DNA of 64,000 nt. It comes from CAYQOX01 sp964419335. Its GTDB lineage: Bacteria > Hinthialibacterota > Hinthialibacteria > Hinthialibacterales > Hinthialibacteraceae. A program made the position numbers and the translations under genes. Below, piece after piece: positions 44,223-52,217 of this stretch. Under the pieces are notes generated by a model. That model ran no database searches, was not told where the DNA came from, and worked only from the letters and a program-made list of their open reading frames with translations. Position 1 is the stretch's first letter. Every line of letters starts with the position of its first letter. The DNA lies in contig CAYQOX010000021.1 in assembly GCA_964419335.1 (NCBI GenBank), forward strand, positions 8,959 to 72,958, in the 5' to 3' direction.

Positions 44223-45047
44223 ATGAATTTTTTTACAAAACAATCCGCATGCGTTATGTTCATTTTTCTCCTGTTGTTCCTTGGTTGGGGTTCGTTCTGC
44301 TTTGGACAACCGAACAATGCTACGGGAACTGTTGATTCAGCTACTGGAACCCCATCGATTACCTCTTTAGGGAATGAACAAGGCATGACGCTTTATGATT
44401 TATTGCTAGCGGGAGGCTGGGTGATGTACATCCTCGCAGGTTTATCGGTTCTCTCGTTGGCGTTGGTTATCTATTACTTTTTTACTCTGACCGAACGACG
44501 ATTGGTTCCAAACGAATTGGTCATGCAGATTCGTCATTATATGCGCGATAAACGCTATGAAGATATCGCCCGCTTATGCCGCCGATCCCGGGGATTGTTT
44601 AGCAAAGTGATCCTGGCTGGGATTAGCCGCGGCACGACCGATCCCAGCGCTGTCGGTTCCACGATGGAAGCCGTAGGACGCCGGGAGGCTGAAGGCCTAA
44701 TGCGCAAAGTTCGTTATCTTTCCGATATCGCTACCATCGCTCCCATGCTGGGGTTGCTGGGGACGGTGTTAGGAATGATCAATGCTTTTAACTTTATTGC
44801 TTTCGACATAAGTGCCGTGAAACCCGTGGCTTTAGCGAGTGCCGTGGCGCAGGCTTTGGTTACCACGGCGGCGGGTTTAATCGTGGCGATTCCAACTATG
44901 GGTTTTTTCTTTTACTTCCGAGGAAAGGTTCAGTCTTTGGTTGGTCGGGTCGAAGAGGTGGCGGTTGAGTTTGCAGAAATATTCAATGCTCCCGATCGCC
45001 CAAAACGAAAACCCGCGAGTAAGAAGACGAATAAAGGGGAATCATGA
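44223..45047 (+). CDS. ExbB/TolQ/MotA-family proton channel subunit
   Basis: The protein of about 274 residues has a cleavable-looking signal (about 1-25), a periplasmic linker, a first membrane helix near 55-80 and two C-terminal helices. The family core is GVLGTVLGMINAF-like: IAPMLGLLGTVLGMINAFN, followed by AQALVTTAAGLIVAIPTMGFF. These helices line the proton path in ExbB/TolQ. A signal before the first helix is found in long ExbB forms. ATG 44223 has GGAGG 12 bases before it; the longer frame to 44178 is rejected. The ExbD gene follows with a 4-base overlap. Confidence 0.9.
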   Translation: MNFFTKQSACVMFIFLLLFLGWGSFCFGQPNNATGTVDSATGTPSITSLGNEQGMTLYDLLLAGGWVMYILAGLSVLSLALVIYYFFTLTERRLVPNELVMQIRHYMRDKRYEDIARLCRRSRGLFSKVILAGISRGTTDPSAVGSTMEAVGRREAEGLMRKVRYLSDIATIAPMLGLLGTVLGMINAFNFIAFDISAVKPVALASAVAQALVTTAAGLIVAIPTMGFFFYFRGKVQSLVGRVEEVAVEFAEIFNAPDRPKRKPASKKTNKGES

Positions 45048-45475
45048 AATTTTTAACCCAAAACGCGGATGAAGAACCCATCATGCCCATGGCACCGATG
45101 ATCGATATCATATTTCTTCTGTTGATCTTCTTCATCACGACTTCTGTTTTTGCGCGCCTTGAGAACGAACTATCAATCACCGTACCTACGGCAGAATCGG
45201 CTACGACGCCGAAACGCACGATGGGTGAAATGATTGTCAATTTACGTAGAGATGGCACCATTATTGTTAATCAAAAAGAAGTGACATTACAACAATTAGA
45301 AACGTTACTGGAACGGATTGCCGAGAATTTCCCAGATCAATCCATCATCATTCGGGGTGACCGGCAATCCCATCTGGAAGATTCTATCCGGGTGCTTGAT
45401 GCCTGCGCTAACGCCGGTGTATGGAACGTGAACATCGCCGCACTTCCACCGGAAGATGCGGAGGCTTCGCCTTAA
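45044..45475 (+). CDS. ExbD/TolR-family proton-channel partner
   Basis: The 143-residue protein has the single helix with the proton-binding Asp: MAPMIDIIFLLLIFFITTSVF near residues 18-38, followed by a periplasmic domain of about 100 residues ending in SHLEDSIRVLDACANAGVWN. It overlaps the ExbB gene by 4 bases and precedes a TPR protein gene by 17 bases. With ExbB it would couple proton motive force to an envelope partner; the partner here seems to be the VWA protein two genes downstream, as no TonB is present. Confidence 0.9.
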   Translation: MKFLTQNADEEPIMPMAPMIDIIFLLLIFFITTSVFARLENELSITVPTAESATTPKRTMGEMIVNLRRDGTIIVNQKEVTLQQLETLLERIAENFPDQSIIIRGDRQSHLEDSIRVLDACANAGVWNVNIAALPPEDAEASP

Positions 45476-45492
45476 ATGTTTGAGGTTGGAAT

Positions 45493-47934
45493 ATGCGAGC
45501 TATAATTCCCTATGTTTATAAGATATTCTCCCTTTTCTTATTGTTCCTTCTCTGTGTGGGGGATACGAGTGGGCAAGAGTCCGAGGTCCCCAAGGAGCAA
45601 CAAGAGGCTATCGATTTTGCGAATGGTCTCTATCAACGCGAAATGTATGAAAATGCAGCGCGGCAATATGAAAATTTTTTAGAAGACTTTCCCGAAAGTC
45701 CTCTACGTCCCACGGCGCTATTTCGCCGGGCTGAATCTCTCTATCAACACGCATTGCAAGTGGATCAAAGTGATGAGGTTCAATCGAAGGTGTTTCTTGT
45801 AGAATCACGCAGCATTTTTGAACAATTCATAGAAGAAAATCCCGATCGTTCTCGCTTATACGAAGCTTTGCTTCGTTTGGGTGAAGTTTCTTATAAAGTG
45901 GGAGACCCGAAGAAAGCTTTAGATGCTCTCAACCAAGTGATTCGTGAGACCAAAGATTCAAGTCTGATGGAAGCGGCCTTGTTTTATGCCGCTCGGAGTC
46001 ATGAAAGATATAAAGAATTGGAGAAAGCGGAAGCGCGCTATCGTCAACTACGTTCTACTTTTCCTAAAGGTAAATACACTGGAATTTCTACTTATTTACT
46101 CGCCGAAGTGCTTGAAAATCAAGGCCATCCCGATGACGCGGTGGAGTTGTTAAAGGAATTGTGGCACGACTCAGAGAAATTTGAACTTCCAGATGATTCC
46201 ACCCTTGTCGAAGACGCGAAATTACGCGCAGCTCAGATTCTCTATCAAACGGATCGTTTTGAGGAAGCGGCACAAGCTTATGAAGCCTATATCAAAAACA
46301 ATCCCGAGGCAGAGAATGTGGCAAAAGCAAAATACGGTGCTGCCTGGTCCCAATACCGCCAAAAAAATTATGCCCGAGCCTTAGAAATCGCCGATTCTCT
46401 TCAGCGCCAATCTTTACCAGCTGAACTTTCTGCGGGGATTCTTTTTCTCCGCGGGACCTGTTCTTACCAGCAGAAGATTTATGACGATGCCATTATTTAC
46501 TTCCGTGAAGTGATTGCCGATCCCAACGCGGGTGATTACCGCGAGCGAGCCTGGTATCAATTATGCTGGTCCTATTATCTTTCTGACATGTATGAGGATA
46601 CCCTGCGTGAATGCAAGCGTTTATTGCAACATGGAGGCAGCCCCAGTGTGATTAGCAATGTCCATTTTCTTATGGGGCAGTGCTATGCGCAAAACAAAGA
46701 ATATGATAACGCGGTAGAATCACTACGATTGTCGTTATCGGTGCAACCGGATGGAGAATATGCCTCCGAAGCACTCTATTTGATCGGCGATCTACTTTAT
46801 CGTGACGAAAAATATTCCGAAGCGGCTGAAACTTTTGAAAACTATTATGAATCTTATCCCAATCACCCACGGGCTCAGGATGCTTTGGTATGGGCGTGTA
46901 ATGCGTTGTTCTCCGCGAAAAATTATGAGAAGGCTATCCAGTCCGTCGAGCGCTTGCTGGAAGCGTTTCCTGATGTAGAAGAACGTCAGGAATTCCTTTA
47001 TCGCACGGCTTTGGCTCACTATCAATTAAAGAATTATGAAGAGTCATTACAAACCTTCGAGCGCTTACTCACCTCCACAGAACCAGATAAGCGTAAAGCC
47101 GATGCGCTTTATTGGCAGGGGTATATTTTCGAATTACAAAATAACCGCGAAGAGGCCACGAAGAAATATGCGCGTTTGCTGGATGAGTATCCCTCATCCC
47201 AACATCACGATGAAGCCCTGTTGCGCAAAGCCTTGTGTGAGTACCAACAAGAAAAGCATGAGCAGGCCTATGCTGGCTTTGTGAAGGTATTGGACACCGA
47301 GCGGGGCAATCAAATCCCGGCGGAAGTGATCTTTTGGATGATTCTTCATGCCGATGAACAAGGGAAACATGAAGAAGCATTAACTATCGCACAACGTGTT
47401 CATGAGGTTTATGACAAAGAGGAGATTCAAGAACGTGCCCGGATCGCCATCGGCAACCAATTGGTGGCGCTGGAAGAGTGGGAGGAAGTGCAAAACAACG
47501 CAGAAACTTTTTTAGAACACTATCCCGAGAGTTTATTTAAACCGGAGATTTATTGGACCAAGGCGAAGGCGCTGGAGGGGTTGGAAAAACCAAAAGAAGC
47601 GTTGGCATGGTATAATAATAGTTTAGAAGAACTCAATAAACTCGGAAATCCTGACCCTACTTTTGCTGCGTCTCTCTACTTGGATCGAGGAAAATTATTA
47701 AGCCGGTTGGATCAGCCCAAAGAAGCGCTAGATTCTTTACTCCGCGTGGCCATCATTTACGATCATGAAGAATATACTCCAGAAGCTCTATACTACGCAA
47801 TTCAAACTCACTTGAGTTTGAATGAAGTGGATTCGGCACGAAAACTGTATAATGAGTTACAAACGAATTATGAAAAGTCGACGTGGCGTGAAAAGGCGCT
47901 TAAAGAATTTGGGAATCGCTTTTCAGAAGAGTAA
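45493..47934 (+). CDS. Large exported TPR-repeat protein
   Basis: The 813-residue protein starts with a signal peptide (ending near GDTSGQ) and is built almost entirely of tetratricopeptide repeats. Examples are YENAARQYENFLEDFPESPL, YEKAIQSVERLLEAFPDVEE and YEESLQTFERLL. The spacing and the frequent Tyr-Glu-Asn-Ala pattern resemble CpoB/YbgF/BamD-type outer-membrane or periplasmic TPR proteins. It lies within the ExbB-ExbD operon, 17 bases after exbD, and precedes the VWA gene by 2 bases. It could scaffold the complex across the periplasm. Confidence 0.85.
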   Translation: MRAIIPYVYKIFSLFLLFLLCVGDTSGQESEVPKEQQEAIDFANGLYQREMYENAARQYENFLEDFPESPLRPTALFRRAESLYQHALQVDQSDEVQSKVFLVESRSIFEQFIEENPDRSRLYEALLRLGEVSYKVGDPKKALDALNQVIRETKDSSLMEAALFYAARSHERYKELEKAEARYRQLRSTFPKGKYTGISTYLLAEVLENQGHPDDAVELLKELWHDSEKFELPDDSTLVEDAKLRAAQILYQTDRFEEAAQAYEAYIKNNPEAENVAKAKYGAAWSQYRQKNYARALEIADSLQRQSLPAELSAGILFLRGTCSYQQKIYDDAIIYFREVIADPNAGDYRERAWYQLCWSYYLSDMYEDTLRECKRLLQHGGSPSVISNVHFLMGQCYAQNKEYDNAVESLRLSLSVQPDGEYASEALYLIGDLLYRDEKYSEAAETFENYYESYPNHPRAQDALVWACNALFSAKNYEKAIQSVERLLEAFPDVEERQEFLYRTALAHYQLKNYEESLQTFERLLTSTEPDKRKADALYWQGYIFELQNNREEATKKYARLLDEYPSSQHHDEALLRKALCEYQQEKHEQAYAGFVKVLDTERGNQIPAEVIFWMILHADEQGKHEEALTIAQRVHEVYDKEEIQERARIAIGNQLVALEEWEEVQNNAETFLEHYPESLFKPEIYWTKAKALEGLEKPKEALAWYNNSLEELNKLGNPDPTFAASLYLDRGKLLSRLDQPKEALDSLLRVAIIYDHEEYTPEALYYAIQTHLSLNEVDSARKLYNELQTNYEKSTWREKALKEFGNRFSEE

Positions 47935-47936
47935 CA

Positions 47937-49760
47937 ATGAAACATTATTCACAGGTTTATAATCAACCTTCCTTTATGTCTGCACGATCGAAGAATAAGA
48001 GCGATATTTTTTTCATCACAGCGATCTTTTTCTCTTTGATGTTTCATGCTCTTTTTTTGTATGTTTCCACGGAATGGCAGGTTTCGGATGCTCGTAATGT
48101 AGAACAAAATGTGGAAAAAATGTTTCGGGTTGAGTTACGTCAATTAGAATCAACCAACTTTGTTTCTCGCCCCACCCATCAAGAACTCCAGATGGAGCGG
48201 GAAAGAATCTTACAGGAAGATATGGCAGAAATGATGGAGTTGGAAGAGCGTTCTGTGGAAGATCAGTTGGCTTCTCTTTCTCCCGACTTTAATGAAAATC
48301 AAATACCGGTATTTGAAGAGGACTTGGAAGATGATCTTTTTCTGGATGATCAGCCCGCCCGCCAATTGATTCAATCCGATGTAAGTCAACGAAACGTAGA
48401 CATGTTTGAGAACACCTTAGGGAAAGAATCTGTTTCTGACCAGGTTGAACAAAAGCGAGTTACCTTATCAGGCCGAGGAGCGGGCTCAGGAAACCGGATT
48501 CTCTCTGATCTTCCTGAACCGGAATATGATGCGGAACCGACGACTTCGACGACCTTGAGCATGGTTGTGCGGAGCGATCTGGCTCCCCCAGCGCCGGAAA
48601 TGGATGTTTCAGAACCCCCGATCGAGCTACCTCCTGTACGTGAAATTCTTCCCTCGCCTGAGCTTCTGGATGATACAGGAGAAGCAGCAGAATTGCAGCG
48701 GGAAAAAGAAGAGAGAGAAGAAATTAAGAGACGCTATATTCAATTGGATGATATCGTTGATGTACGTCTCTATACCTATCATGATGAAGATGGTCAAGGA
48801 TACTTTAAAATACGGATTCGACCCTTCCAGACCGATGAGCGCTTAAAGGTTTTACCAAAGGATGTTGTTTTTGTCCTAGATGCATCAAGAAGCATGGGCA
48901 ATTGGCGCTTGAATACAATCAAAGATGAGATTGAAGAACTTTTGCAGCAGTTACGACCTGAAGATCGTTTTAACATTTTTGGTTTTAAGGAATCAATCAA
49001 ACGTTACACCCGGACTTTGGTAGATGCGACGGAAACCAATGTCGAAAAAGCGACTTACTTCCTGAAACGATTAGAATCCTCCGGTCGAACAGATCTTTAT
49101 TCTTCTCTCCAGCCTATCGTTCAATTAGGGACAGAACGGGCGCGCCCCCTGATTATGCTGCTTTTTAGCGATGGACGTCCTACGGTGGGAGTAAAAAATA
49201 GCCGCAACATCATCAACGATTTGACGCGATTTCGAGGGGAAAGTTCTTCCATCTTTTGCATTGGCACCGGGTCAAAATTGAACCGCTATCTCTTGGATAT
49301 GCTCGCTTACCGTAACCGTGGACTGGTGGCTTTCGAGCGGGATCGCAGCAAACTTCCAGGGGTGATTCAGTCGGTCTACGGTTATATCGAAGATCCAGTG
49401 TTGCTGAAAGTGAAAGCTGATTTTGATCAAGTGGATCAAGAAGAAGTCTATCCCAAAATTCTTCCTGATTTGTTCTTGAGAGGAGAACTCAAGATTTGGG
49501 GTCTCTTAGACGAGGAAGAAACGATTACTTTGCGTCTACTGGGCGAGGCCTATGACGAGCAAAAGGAAATCATTGTAGAACTTGCTGTTCCTTCGGAAGA
49601 TAACGGGACGGTGGAAATCGCACGTGATTGGGCTTTCCACAAAATTTATTATCTCGTAGGTCAGATGGTTCAACATGGAGAACAACCTCATTTATTTCGT
49701 CAAATCGAAGAACTAAGCGAAAAATATGATGTGATCACCCCTTACACCAATCCTTCTTGA
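47937..49760 (+). CDS. Membrane-anchored VWA protein with TonB-like N-terminus and ITIH-like VWA region
   Basis: A short cytoplasmic stretch and one membrane helix (about 23-44) precede a long acidic, proline-containing region (about 60-275), the layout of TonB/TolA-like transducers. The VWA domain follows, with MIDAS residues Asp315 in DASRSMG, Thr385 in SGRTDLYSS and Asp412 in FSDGRPT, so metal-dependent ligand binding is retained. After it, LPDLFLRGELKIWG and the end SEKYDVITPYTNPS match the part after VWA in ITIH/VIT-type proteins, but the VIT domain itself is absent. It ends the ExbB-ExbD-TPR operon. No TonB C-terminal domain is seen. Confidence 0.8.
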   Translation: MKHYSQVYNQPSFMSARSKNKSDIFFITAIFFSLMFHALFLYVSTEWQVSDARNVEQNVEKMFRVELRQLESTNFVSRPTHQELQMERERILQEDMAEMMELEERSVEDQLASLSPDFNENQIPVFEEDLEDDLFLDDQPARQLIQSDVSQRNVDMFENTLGKESVSDQVEQKRVTLSGRGAGSGNRILSDLPEPEYDAEPTTSTTLSMVVRSDLAPPAPEMDVSEPPIELPPVREILPSPELLDDTGEAAELQREKEEREEIKRRYIQLDDIVDVRLYTYHDEDGQGYFKIRIRPFQTDERLKVLPKDVVFVLDASRSMGNWRLNTIKDEIEELLQQLRPEDRFNIFGFKESIKRYTRTLVDATETNVEKATYFLKRLESSGRTDLYSSLQPIVQLGTERARPLIMLLFSDGRPTVGVKNSRNIINDLTRFRGESSSIFCIGTGSKLNRYLLDMLAYRNRGLVAFERDRSKLPGVIQSVYGYIEDPVLLKVKADFDQVDQEEVYPKILPDLFLRGELKIWGLLDEEETITLRLLGEAYDEQKEIIVELAVPSEDNGTVEIARDWAFHKIYYLVGQMVQHGEQPHLFRQIEELSEKYDVITPYTNPS

Positions 49761-49857
49761 TTTTTGTTCGAGTATTTATTTCATCTTCGATGCGATTCCT
49801 TCTATATTCTTTCCCATAAAATTTTACAAATCATCGACAAAAACCACTTTGAACCTC

Positions 49858-49887
49858 TTGACCTTTGCGCGAAAATATAGGTAGATA
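49858..49887 (+). promoter_or_regulatory. Candidate promoter for the second pseudopilin
   Basis: TTGACC (49858-49863) and TAGATA (49882-49887) have an 18-base spacer and lie about 105 bases before the pseudopilin start. The rest of the spacer 49761-49991 is AT-rich, with no gene recognised. Confidence 0.35.
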
Positions 49888-49991
49888 TATTGTTGTTAAA
49901 ATCGATAGATTGCATAATTAGAGGTGCAGTAAATTATGGATTAATAAACATAATCCATGAACCTAAAATAAGGTGGGGAGGTATAAACATA

Positions 49992-50666
49992 ATGAGACGT
50001 TCCGGTTTTACACTCATTGAGTTGCTCATTGTTGTTGCGATTATTGGTATTTTAGCCGCGATTGCTGTTCCCAATTTTCTGAATGCTCAAATTCGAGCCA
50101 AGGTGTCCCGTTCTTATGCGGATATGCGCAATACTCTTACAGCAATTGAGCAATTACGCTTGGATAAAGGGGTTTTATTGGTTGACTTTTGGGATGATGA
50201 CACCACCTGGGGACGAGATAGAATCAATGATGTTTTTAATGGAGTCGGGGGACGGCCGGAAGCATCCCGACGTCAAGTTGATGTCTTGGCACCCATCACC
50301 AGTCCTGTATCCTATATGTCTTCGATCCCCAAAGATCCTTTTGTTCCCAATCATCTCCAAGAAACCAGCGGGGGCCATTCTGAGCGATTTGGTTTAGCGG
50401 GAAATGATGTGTACTATTACGCCGATAATGACCCCGCGAATTCCGGAGGAGATTATGGAGGTACAAATTATGAACCACCTCTGAAACCTGGAGATTACAT
50501 TCTCATGGCGTTTGGACCCGCGGCAGAGCAGATGTACGGTGGATCGAATGGGATCCGTTATGGTGTTCCCTATGACCCCTCGAATGGAACCAGCAGCATC
50601 GGCGACATTATGATGCGCTCGGGGGGCGGGATTGTCAAAGTGAACCCCGCCGGAGGACGTAACTAG
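49992..50666 (+). CDS. Type II pseudopilin-like protein (orphan)
   Basis: The leader MRRSGFTLIELLIVVAIIG has the canonical Gly-Phe cleavage site and Glu5. The mature protein of about 219 residues carries NFLNAQIRAKVSRSYADMRN, then a globular domain with several Asp/Gly/Asn turns. Its C-terminus has AFGPAAEQM, YDPSNGTSSIGDIMM and a Gly-rich tail, the same pattern as the 39027 protein. GGTGGGGAGG lies about 10 bases before ATG 49992; the frame upstream to 49890 is rejected. Like the other copy it is isolated from secretion genes. Confidence 0.85.
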   Translation: MRRSGFTLIELLIVVAIIGILAAIAVPNFLNAQIRAKVSRSYADMRNTLTAIEQLRLDKGVLLVDFWDDDTTWGRDRINDVFNGVGGRPEASRRQVDVLAPITSPVSYMSSIPKDPFVPNHLQETSGGHSERFGLAGNDVYYYADNDPANSGGDYGGTNYEPPLKPGDYILMAFGPAAEQMYGGSNGIRYGVPYDPSNGTSSIGDIMMRSGGGIVKVNPAGGRN

Positions 50667-50693
50667 TTCGTAATTAGACACTGAAGATAATGG

Positions 50694-50714
50694 GGGGTGC
50701 GAGCGTCGTACCCC
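50694..50714. terminator. Hairpin terminator between convergent genes
   Basis: Arms GGGGTGCGA and TCGTACCCC with one mismatch and the loop GCG are followed by a T-rich stretch. It lies between the pseudopilin stop and the minus-strand methyltransferase stop. Confidence 0.6.
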
Positions 50715-50715
50715 T

Positions 50716-51648
50716 TTATATTTTTTGCGCGATGATCAGGGCATGATCATGAGGCAGCGCTTGATGTTCAAGTAGCATATGTTCGGCTTCGATCGCCATA
50801 CGCACCATGATGGCGTGTTCACGGTTTCTTTCTTCTTTGAAATTATTCATGATGCCATCGAATAAGAGATGGAGGATGGTCCCACCGTAATAACCAATTT
50901 CGATGACTTCAAATCGATCATCGATGGCTTGAAGAATGCGCCCAGAACATACCGCTTCAAAGGCTTGATATTCTTTCATATATTCCAGGGTAGGGCGAAC
51001 TATTCGAGTTTTAAATTCTTTTTCATAATGAACAATGCGCTTCAATTCCAAGGGAAAGCAATCTAGCAAGCGATTGGCAGCCTCTAATTGGGCCTCGCTC
51101 CATTGAAAGCGGTCGGGTCCGATAAATTCGTTGGCAATAAAATACCCATTCGGTTTGAGTCTCTCATGCAATCTATCCAAGCATGATTCCAGGTGCATGA
51201 AATGATGCAGTGACATAATCCCGAAAATTACGTCGTAGGAGGGGGATAACGGGGCTTTCTCAAGGTAGTTCGCATCACCCACAAAATAACGCACCTGATC
51301 CCCGAAGCCGCTTTCCTGCGCATGGTTTTTTGCGGCATCAATGGCTTTGGGGCTGATGTCGAAGGCTTCCATGCGTTGGGCTATGCCTCGTTGGAGCAAG
51401 AGTCGTTCTGACTCCCCATGACCGCAGCCCGCGGTAAGGCCTAGAGCCGCGGGTTTGGTGAGATAGCGTTCTTTGACATAATCAAGCCAATCACGGTGAG
51501 GTGCGCCGGATATTAGGCGGTTGATATAGCGGTAAATCATGGGAGAGTGGAACCAATTATAGCGAATTTCGATATTGTGTTCCGCCCACAATTCACCTTC
51601 TTGTTCTACTAATTTCTGGTAGTGGGCATCATGATGAAAACTAAGCAC
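50716..51648 (-). CDS. Class I SAM-dependent methyltransferase
   Basis: The 310-residue protein has motif I GLTAGCGHGESERLLLQRG (about 92-110) followed by the acidic strand end in EAFDISPKAIDAA, motif DANYL, and VIFGIMSLHHFMHLE, all of a class I methyltransferase. The N-terminal 85 residues (WFHSPMIYRYINRLISG) and the C-terminal helices are not recognised. The GTG start at 51648 overlaps the coiled-coil gene stop by 8 bases, with AGGAG about 10 bases before. Glycan-associated methyltransferases often have such an arrangement, but the acceptor is unknown. Confidence 0.8.
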   Translation of the reverse strand: MLSFHHDAHYQKLVEQEGELWAEHNIEIRYNWFHSPMIYRYINRLISGAPHRDWLDYVKERYLTKPAALGLTAGCGHGESERLLLQRGIAQRMEAFDISPKAIDAAKNHAQESGFGDQVRYFVGDANYLEKAPLSPSYDVIFGIMSLHHFMHLESCLDRLHERLKPNGYFIANEFIGPDRFQWSEAQLEAANRLLDCFPLELKRIVHYEKEFKTRIVRPTLEYMKEYQAFEAVCSGRILQAIDDRFEVIEIGYYGGTILHLLFDGIMNNFKEERNREHAIMVRMAIEAEHMLLEHQALPHDHALIIAQKI

Positions 51649-52012
51649 CGTAGTCGTCTCCTTCTATTATTTCTTCACCATGATCACGCAGCATTTGTTC
51701 GTAGCGATAGCAACGGGCTTTATAGTCTTCGAGTAATTGTTTGCTTTGATTTAGGTCTTTTTCTTTTTCCTTGAGTAAATGCTCAATATTGGCTAAATGT
51801 TTGATAAAGCGGGTAATATCGTCATTTTTTTGTTGCAGTATTTCTTCCAGATGGCGGGCGTGGGCGATTGCTTCGTTGACAAGGTGTTCCAGATTTTGGG
51901 TATGTTTAAGGAGTCCCCGGCGGTGTTCTTCTACATCATTGAGTCGGGCTTGAAAGTCTTTCCATTCTTGAGCCGAAAGAGTAACATTCTCGTTGTGTTT
52001 TTCTTCCATCAT
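51641..52012 (-). CDS. Small coiled-coil protein
   Basis: The 123-residue protein is almost completely helical and charged, with clear heptads from about residue 15 to 105 (for example NLEHLVNEAIAHARHLEEIL). It ends in an acidic GEEIIEGDDYGA. It has no membrane segment or signal. It overlaps the methyltransferase gene by 8 bases, which suggests the coiled coil is translated together with it and may tether or oligomerise it. Fused coiled-coil plus methyltransferase proteins occur in O-antigen chain-length control (WbdD-like), but similarity to those is not shown here. Confidence 0.65.
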   Translation of the reverse strand: MMEEKHNENVTLSAQEWKDFQARLNDVEEHRRGLLKHTQNLEHLVNEAIAHARHLEEILQQKNDDITRFIKHLANIEHLLKEKEKDLNQSKQLLEDYKARCYRYEQMLRDHGEEIIEGDDYGA

Positions 52013-52150
52013 TAGTTCAATCCTATTTTTCTACGATAACCTCTTGTGAAACGAGGTAGAGAATAGTGAATTCGGGTCGGAAGAAAATCATAATGGAAAA
52101 AAGGTTTGGCTGGAACGGCTGGCACCCACTGATTGTTTTTCAAGAAGAGA

Positions 52151-52156
52151 TATAAT
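52151..52156 (+). promoter_or_regulatory. Consensus -10 element before the sulfatase gene
   Basis: TATAAT lies 62 bases before the ATG. The -35 at 17-base spacing is poor. The rest of the divergent spacer 52013-52217 contains no recognised structure. Confidence 0.35.
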
Positions 52157-52217
52157 ATTACGTTGAAAACGCAAAGGCTCATATTTTTAGGGGGGTTTTT
52201 GCATAGAAAAAAAGAAA

